The notes under the pieces were generated by a model, which worked only from the letters and a program-made list of their open reading frames with translations, did not search any database and was not told where the DNA came from. From contig JAJYYH010000067.1 of NCBI GenBank assembly GCA_021801255.1, forward strand, positions 1 to 38,417: a stretch of 38,417 bases of DNA, read 5' to 3'. The DNA comes from Pseudomonadota bacterium (GTDB taxonomy: Bacteria > Pseudomonadota > Alphaproteobacteria > Acetobacterales > Acetobacteraceae). The translations under genes and the position numbers were made by a program. Shown piece by piece: positions 34,060-38,417 of the stretch. Each line of letters begins with the position of its first letter. Position 1 is the first letter of the stretch.

Positions 34060-34836
34060 TCAGGGGCGGGTCGCTCGATAGGTCTTGAGCAGGCCGAATT
34101 CAGTGGTGCAGCGGGCGTTTTGAAACCCGGCGGCGAGCAGGGCGGTGAGGATGGTCTCCGGGGACACGCAGGTCTCGATCGTATCCCAGTAGTAGCGCAT
34201 CAGCGTCTCGGCGTGGCGGCCGGAGCCCGCGAGCCGGCTCAGGAGCGGTACCACCCGGCCGAGATAGGCGCCGGCCAGGAGATGCGCCAGGCGACTGCCG
34301 GGGCGGCCGATCTCCAGCAGCAGCACCTGCCCGCCCGGCCGCAGCACCCGGGCGAACTCGGCGAAGGCGCCACCGAGGCTGGCGGCGTGGCGCAGCGCGT
34401 AGCCCATGGTCAAGAGCTCGAATTGCGCGTTCGCGAACGGCAGGGCCTCCATCGAGCCCTGGACCAGACGCAGCCCGCGATGGCGGCCAGCGACGCGCAG
34501 CATCCCGGCGCTAAGATCGAGCGCGGTGACGCTGCCCAAGGGTCCGACCAGGGATAGCGCGGCGGCGGCAAGCATGCCGGTGCCGGTCGCGACATCGAGC
34601 ACCATTTTCCCTGGCCCGAGGCCGATCTCGCGCAGCATCCGGGCGCGATGGCGGCGGGCGGTGCCGAAGGAGAAGATCTGGTTGATGCCGTCATAGTCGC
34701 CCGCCGTGACATCGAACAGCCGACGCACGAACCCCACCCGCTCGGCCGCGCCCGCGTAATAGGCCGTCAGCGCGGGATGGGGGGGCAGGGGGTGCGGCGG
34801 CGGTGTGGATCCTTCGGGCACGACGCCTTGTATCAC
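34060..34836 (-). CDS. UbiE-like SAM-dependent methyltransferase
   Basis: 258 residues from a GTG at 34836; a GTG at 34821 is also possible, and no ATG fits. An open frame continues far upstream antisense to the epimerase gene but is not coding. Motifs resemble UbiE/MenG: VRRLFDVTAGDYDGINQIFS, motif I MVLDVATGTGMLAAAA, ALDLSAGMLRVA, ALPFANAQFELLTMGYALRH and the late YYWDTIETCVSPETI. Differences from standard UbiE, such as FSFGTARRHRARML in place of the usual xSxGxHRxWK, suggest a paralogue. It may methylate a quinone, but the substrate is not certain. It diverges from the epimerase gene across a 69-bp spacer. Confidence 0.8.
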   Translation of the reverse strand: MIQGVVPEGSTPPPHPLPPHPALTAYYAGAAERVGFVRRLFDVTAGDYDGINQIFSFGTARRHRARMLREIGLGPGKMVLDVATGTGMLAAAALSLVGPLGSVTALDLSAGMLRVAGRHRGLRLVQGSMEALPFANAQFELLTMGYALRHAASLGGAFAEFARVLRPGGQVLLLEIGRPGSRLAHLLAGAYLGRVVPLLSRLAGSGRHAETLMRYYWDTIETCVSPETILTALLAAGFQNARCTTEFGLLKTYRATRP

Positions 34837-34905
34837 ACGCGCCGCCCTGCCGGCCAAGCGCCGCCACTTTGCTTCCGGGCCAGGGCGCGATAATCGGGGG
34901 GCGAG

Positions 34906-36816
34906 ATGTCCGCTGGAAATTCCTCGCTCGCGCGGCTTGCCGTCAATGTCGCGCTCGACGGCGCGCTCGGGGCGGGCGCGGTGCCGCTGGCCTTCTGGCT
35001 GGCCGCCCCCGGCGCCGCGCCGGCGCCGCTCTTCGCCGCGAGCGCCGGTGCCGTCTGCCTGCTCGCCGGCGGCGTGCCGTTTGGCCTGGCAACGCAATAC
35101 TGGCGCTTTGCCGGGCTGCACGATCTGCTCGCGGTGGCCGGCGGCAGCCTCGCCGGGGCGGCGCTCTTTGCCCTGCTTTTCGTTTCCGTTGGCATCAGCT
35201 GGCCGAGCCCGAGTTTTCCCGCAATCCACGCCCTGACGCTGTTGCTGCTGCTGGCTTCGGCCCGCATCGCGTATCGGCTTTGGCACGACCGGCGCCATGG
35301 CCGCGCGGCGGGGCGGCAGGCGGTCGCGGTGCTGCTGGTCGGCGATGGCGAGGGGGCCGATTTGTTTCTTCGGGCGCTGGCGCTCGCCCGCGCCGCGCCC
35401 TATCGCGTCATCGGTCTCCTTTCGCACGCGCCGCGCCAGGTCGGCCGGCGCATTCAGGGCCAACTCATCCTTGGCACTATCGCCGCCGCCGACGCCGTGC
35501 TGGCGCACCTGCAAGACACGGAAAATCCGCCGCGTTTCCTCGTCGTCACCGCCGATCTGCCGGGGGCAACGCTCGGCCGGTTGCTCGAACTCGCCGATCG
35601 CTTCGGCCTCGCCGTGCGCCGCGCCCCCGACCCGACGCGCCTCGCCGCCGCCGCCAGGCCGGACGCGGACGGGGCGATCGACCTCCGCCCGATCGCCATC
35701 GAGGATATTCTCAACCGCCCGCAGGTGCCGCTCGACCGCGACGGCATGGCCCGCCTGATCGCCGGCAAGCGGGTGCTGATCACCGGCGCCGGCGGCAGCA
35801 TCGGTGCCGAACTCGCCCGTCAGGTCGCGGGCTTCGGCCCCGGCGAGCTGGCGCTGCTCGATAATGGCGAATACGCGCTCTGGCGGATCGATCTCGAACT
35901 CGCCGAGCGCCATCCCGCCTTGCCCTGGCGGAGCCTGATCGCCGATGTGCGCGACGCCGCGCGGCTCCGCGCGGTGTTCGAGGCCTTCCGCCCCGAACTC
36001 GTCTTTCACGCTGCCGCTTTGAAACACGTCCCCATCGTCGAGGCCAATCCGCTCGAAGGCCTGCTCACCAACGCCGTCGGCACCCGCCATGTCGCGGATG
36101 CCGCGCGCGCGGCGGGGGTGCAAGCGATGGTGCTGATCTCGACCGACAAAGCGGTCAACCCCGCAAGCGTCATGGGCGCCTCGAAGCGGCTGGCGGAAAT
36201 GTATTGCCAGGCGCTCGACATGACAACGCGCGAGGGCAGGGGGGGGCTGCGCTGCATCACTGTGCGTTTCGGCAACGTGCTGGGCAGCACTGGCTCGGTG
36301 GTGCCACTGTTTCAGCGCCAGCTCGCCGCCGGCGGGCCGCTTACCGTGACCCACCCCGACATGCGGCGCTATTTCATGACGGTGCGCGAGGCGGTGGGCC
36401 TCGTGCTCCAGGCGAGCGTTGTCGGCACCACTGCCGCCGACCTTGCCGAGCAGGCGCGCGGAGGGATATTCGTGCTCGACATGGGCGAGCCGGTGAAAAT
36501 CGTCGATCTCGCCCGCCAGATGATCCGCTTGGCCGGGCTCAAACCGGAGGAGGATATCGCGATCCGCTTCACCGGGCTGCGGCCTGGCGAGAAATTGTTC
36601 GAGGAATTGTTTCACGGCAAGGAACCCCCCGAGGCCACGCGCTATCCAGGGTTATTAATGGCCGCCCCGCGCACCGCCGATGCCGCGATCATCGGTCGCG
36701 CGCTTGACGAGCTGGCCCTCGCCTGCCAGCGCGGCCAGGAAGACGCGGCGCGCGCCTTGCTCGCGCGGCTGGTGCCGGAATTCGCCCATAACGCCACCGG
36801 CGCCGTGCGCGCCTGA
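34906..36816 (+). CDS. Membrane nucleotide-sugar 4,6-dehydratase/epimerase (CapD/FlaA1-type)
   Basis: 636 residues. Residues 10-130 hold about four membrane helices (for example IHALTLLLLLASARIAYRLW). A first Rossmann-like domain covers about 140-260 (VAVLLVGDGEGADLFLRALA). The catalytic SDR domain starts at VLITGAGGSIGAELARQVAG and contains VFHAAALKHVPIVEANPLEG, STDKAVNPASVMGASKRLAE (the MGASK version of the active site used by this family), RFGNVLGSTGSVVPLFQRQL and GLRPGEKLFEELF. Relatives convert UDP-GlcNAc to 4-keto-6-deoxy sugars for surface glycans. A GGGGGG-GAG Shine-Dalgarno precedes the ATG. A sugar aminotransferase gene follows 114 bp downstream and could act on its keto product. 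Confidence 0.94.
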   Translation: MSAGNSSLARLAVNVALDGALGAGAVPLAFWLAAPGAAPAPLFAASAGAVCLLAGGVPFGLATQYWRFAGLHDLLAVAGGSLAGAALFALLFVSVGISWPSPSFPAIHALTLLLLLASARIAYRLWHDRRHGRAAGRQAVAVLLVGDGEGADLFLRALALARAAPYRVIGLLSHAPRQVGRRIQGQLILGTIAAADAVLAHLQDTENPPRFLVVTADLPGATLGRLLELADRFGLAVRRAPDPTRLAAAARPDADGAIDLRPIAIEDILNRPQVPLDRDGMARLIAGKRVLITGAGGSIGAELARQVAGFGPGELALLDNGEYALWRIDLELAERHPALPWRSLIADVRDAARLRAVFEAFRPELVFHAAALKHVPIVEANPLEGLLTNAVGTRHVADAARAAGVQAMVLISTDKAVNPASVMGASKRLAEMYCQALDMTTREGRGGLRCITVRFGNVLGSTGSVVPLFQRQLAAGGPLTVTHPDMRRYFMTVREAVGLVLQASVVGTTAADLAEQARGGIFVLDMGEPVKIVDLARQMIRLAGLKPEEDIAIRFTGLRPGEKLFEELFHGKEPPEATRYPGLLMAAPRTADAAIIGRALDELALACQRGQEDAARALLARLVPEFAHNATGAVRA

Positions 36817-36833
36817 GAGTTTGAAAAAGAATG
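36813..36833 (+). repeat. Dispersed repeat, copy 2
   Basis: CTGAGAGTTTGAAAAA followed by GAATG; the same as 7495-7516 apart from one missing C. It starts at the epimerase stop codon and overlaps the left arm of the hairpin at 36828-36886. Confidence 0.7.
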
Positions 36834-36886
36834 CCCTCGTGCCCCGGAATCGATAGAAAAAACCCAATTTTTCTAGAGGGCGTTCT
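36828..36886. repeat. Two-step stem-loop between epimerase and aminotransferase genes
   Basis: Outer arms AGAATGCCCTC (36828-36838) and GAGGGCGTTCT (36876-36886) pair fully with one G-U pair. An inner perfect 8-bp stem TAGAAAAA/TTTTTCTA (36854-36861, 36868-36875) abuts the right outer arm, leaving a 15-nt bulge on the left. It may be a terminator, a processing site or a small mobile repeat. It separates two genes that otherwise look like an operon. Confidence 0.6.
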
Positions 36887-36930
36887 GGTTCAAGTTCGAT
36901 TGATTTTCAGGCTCTGAGCCGGAGACCGCC

Positions 36931-38073
36931 ATGACCGACGCGCCCATCGCCTTTCTCGACCTCAAGGCGCAGCAGCGCCGTCTTGGTCCCGGCTTGCGCG
37001 CGCGCATCGAGGCCGTGCTGGCGCATGGCCAGTTCATCCTCGGCCCCGAGGTCGCCGAGCTTGAGGCGCGGCTTGCGGCGTTTTGCGGCGCCGGCCATTG
37101 CGTCGCCGTCAGTTCGGGGACCGATGCCCTGCAGATCGCGCTGATGGCCGAAGGCGTGGGGCCGGGGGATGCGGTGTTTCTTCCCGCCTTCACCTACACG
37201 GCAACCGCCGAGGTGGCGCTCATCCTCGGGGCCACGCCGATCTTCGTCGATATCGACGCCGCGACGTTTCAGATCGACCCCGCCCAGTTGCAAACCCGGA
37301 TCGATGCGGTGCGGGCAGGAAAAAAACTCCGGCCGCGCGCCCTGATCGGCGTCGATCTCTTCGGCCAGCCCGCCGATTGGCCGCGCCTCAACGCCATCGC
37401 CGCGCGGGAGGAACTGTTCACCCTCGATGACTGCGCCCAGGCCTTTGGGGCGAGCCTCGCGGACCAGCGGCTCGGGCGGGCGGCAACGGCGACGGCGATC
37501 AGCTTTTTTCCCTCGAAACCGCTGGGCGGCTATGGCGACGGTGGCGCGCTGTTTACCGAAAGCGCCGAGCGCGCAGCCCTCTATCGCAGCCTGCGCAGCC
37601 ATGGCGAGGGCGCGAGCCGCTATGAGGTGCTGCGCATCGGCATGAACGGCCGGCTCGATACGCTGCAGGCCGCCGTGTTGCTTGCCAAACTGGACGTATT
37701 CGAGGACGAACTTGCTGCCCGCGCGGCCATCGCCGATCGCTATGACCAAGCGCTCGCCGGCCATGTCGTGACACCCGCGCGCGTGCCGGCAAGCGCCAGC
37801 GCCTGGGCGGTCTATGCCATTTTGCTGCGCGATGGCGCCGAGCGCGCGCGCGTGCAGGCACATCTCCGCGAGAGCAACATTGCCAGCGCCATCTACTACC
37901 CGCGCCCGCTGCACCGCCAGCCGGCCTATCGCGCCGCGCATGACGGCGCCGCCCTGCCGGTTGCCGAGGAGATCGCCGAGCGCATTCTGGCCCTCCCCAT
38001 CCACCCCGATCTCGACACCACCGATGTAGCGCGCGTCGCCGAGGTGGTGGTCGCGGCGGTGCGCGGGACATAG
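36931..38073 (+). CDS. DegT/DnrJ/EryC1-type sugar aminotransferase
   Basis: 380 residues, PLP-dependent. The start is typical (IAFLDLKAQQRRL, then GQFILGPEVAELEARLA). Cofactor residues are in SSGTDALQIAL (61-71), LPAFTYTATAEVALILGATP, DDCAQAFGA (Asp166/167, Gln170) and SFFPSKPLGGYGDGGAL with Lys196 forming the Schiff base. NGRLDTLQAAVLLAKL and ASAIYYPRPLHRQPAY are also characteristic. Enzymes of this group add an amino group to 3-keto or 4-keto nucleotide sugars for O-antigen, capsule or glycoprotein sugars. It likely uses the product of the upstream dehydratase. It is followed by repeat DNA and an insertion sequence. Confidence 0.94.
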   Translation: MTDAPIAFLDLKAQQRRLGPGLRARIEAVLAHGQFILGPEVAELEARLAAFCGAGHCVAVSSGTDALQIALMAEGVGPGDAVFLPAFTYTATAEVALILGATPIFVDIDAATFQIDPAQLQTRIDAVRAGKKLRPRALIGVDLFGQPADWPRLNAIAAREELFTLDDCAQAFGASLADQRLGRAATATAISFFPSKPLGGYGDGGALFTESAERAALYRSLRSHGEGASRYEVLRIGMNGRLDTLQAAVLLAKLDVFEDELAARAAIADRYDQALAGHVVTPARVPASASAWAVYAILLRDGAERARVQAHLRESNIASAIYYPRPLHRQPAYRAAHDGAALPVAEEIAERILALPIHPDLDTTDVARVAEVVVAAVRGT

Positions 38074-38172
38074 GAGCGGGGCTCTGCCCCTACCCCCTGG
38101 CAAAGGCAATGCCTTCGCCAGCCATTATTGTATTCTTGTCAATGTTTACTGTTTGTTCTAAAATTTTCCTGA
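38074..38172. repeat. Extragenic repeat fragment and AT-rich spacer
   Basis: GGGGCTCTGCCCC (about 38080-38092) and AAGGCAATGCCTT (about 38104-38116) are small hairpins of the same style as the element at 20968-21084. From about 38121 the sequence becomes AT-rich up to the transposase stop; this part probably belongs to the insertion sequence end. I could not identify its terminal inverted repeat. Confidence 0.45.
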
Positions 38173-38417
38173 TTACGCATGATTTTCAGCCAACTTAAGC
38201 AGGCGGTAGGGCATTGGCGGTGTCCGCACCGCGGCCCAGGTGAGGCGCGGGATCATGGCGGCGAGGTCGTATCGGCGGTTGAAGCGATATGCGAACTCGG
38301 CGAGGTAGCGTGGCACATGCTTGCTGCTGATGGCCCGATAGGTGCTGGTGATCGACGCCTTGATGTTGCCGAGCGCGGTGTTGACCCACTTGAAGGCAGG
38401 CGTGCGCGCCGCGATGG
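38173..38417 (-). mobile_element. IS1595-family (ISXO2-like) transposase, C-terminal part
   Basis: The gene enters from the right edge of the window, so only its last 80 codons are seen. The reading frame gives TPAFKWVNTALGNIKASITS, TYRAISSKHVPRYLAEFAYR and FNRRYDLAAMIPRL, ending MPYRLLKLAENHA and a TAA stop at 38173. The segment 'KWVNTxLGNxKxxIxGTYRAxxxKHxxRYLxEFxYRFNRR' is characteristic of ISXO2-like transposases, with the last catalytic region just before it. No stop or frameshift is seen in this part, so the element could be intact. Confidence 0.85.

Noticed and set aside
34837-36615. Long minus-strand open frame continuous with the methyltransferase
   Set aside because: It is antisense to the epimerase gene, low in recognisable motifs, and UbiE similarity begins only near 34800.
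36884-36900. tRNA T-arm-like GGTTCAAGTTCGATTG
   Set aside because: No cloverleaf, acceptor stem or anticodon arm can be formed around it.

Overview
The window is high-GC DNA from an alphaproteobacterium, most likely Acetobacteraceae (Rhodospirillales). This rests on codon use, the order rplY-pth-ychF, an isolated hpnK (hopanoid-associated) gene, ribose-type sugar ABC transporters, and hairpin-rich spacer DNA of a kind I associate with that family. The taxonomic call is an inference from gene content.

Layout. (1) 1-5.1 kb: an IS630-like transposase remnant abuts the 3' end of ppx, which follows ppk1 (polyphosphate turnover, minus strand). hpnK lies divergently behind a 14-bp tandem array that repeats its own start codon. 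(2) 5.2-7.9 kb: a small exported Pro/Tyr-rich protein, a GH15 glucoamylase/trehalase-type hydrolase, and a broken RES-domain toxin gene. (3) 7.9-15.6 kb: two complete ribose-type ABC importers arranged divergently around a 239-bp control region with a 19-bp tandem repeat and a 12-bp palindrome. One ATPase has Ser for the Walker B Asp; the other has a roughly 135-residue C-terminal extension. (4) 15.7-18.1 kb: housekeeping genes ychF, pth and rplY. (5) 18.25-19.64 kb: an island-like segment with one PD-(D/E)xK (Mrr-like) nuclease. Its last residues are LDDDIPF, the C-terminal tip of single-stranded DNA-binding protein SSB. Two perfect hairpins and a pair of 11-bp inverted repeats flank it. I consider this the best candidate for an undescribed defence system. 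(6) 19.6-30.9 kb: a minus-strand run of six genes encoding a type I secretion ABC transporter, an HlyD adaptor, a Sel1-repeat protein, a 1007-residue GT2-GT4 double glycosyltransferase, a protein with a hydrophobic-W-like domain, and a GT4 glycosyltransferase. It looks like a locus for making and exporting a glycosylated product. (7) 31.1-34.0 kb: nrdD-nrdG, the anaerobic ribonucleotide reductase and its activase, under a perfect FNR-type box. (8) 34.0-38.1 kb: a UbiE-like methyltransferase diverging from a membrane-anchored nucleotide-sugar dehydratase/epimerase, which is followed by a DegT-type sugar aminotransferase. The last two probably make an amino sugar for surface polysaccharide and may feed the glycosyltransferases of region 6. 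(9) The right edge cuts an IS1595-type transposase gene.

A recurring theme is short tandem repeats (14-19 bp, 2-4 copies) at gene edges: before ppk1, hpnK and the Sel1 gene, in the signal-peptide region of the small exported protein, in the divergent ABC control region, and between the second permease and ychF. I see no tRNA, rRNA or CRISPR array.
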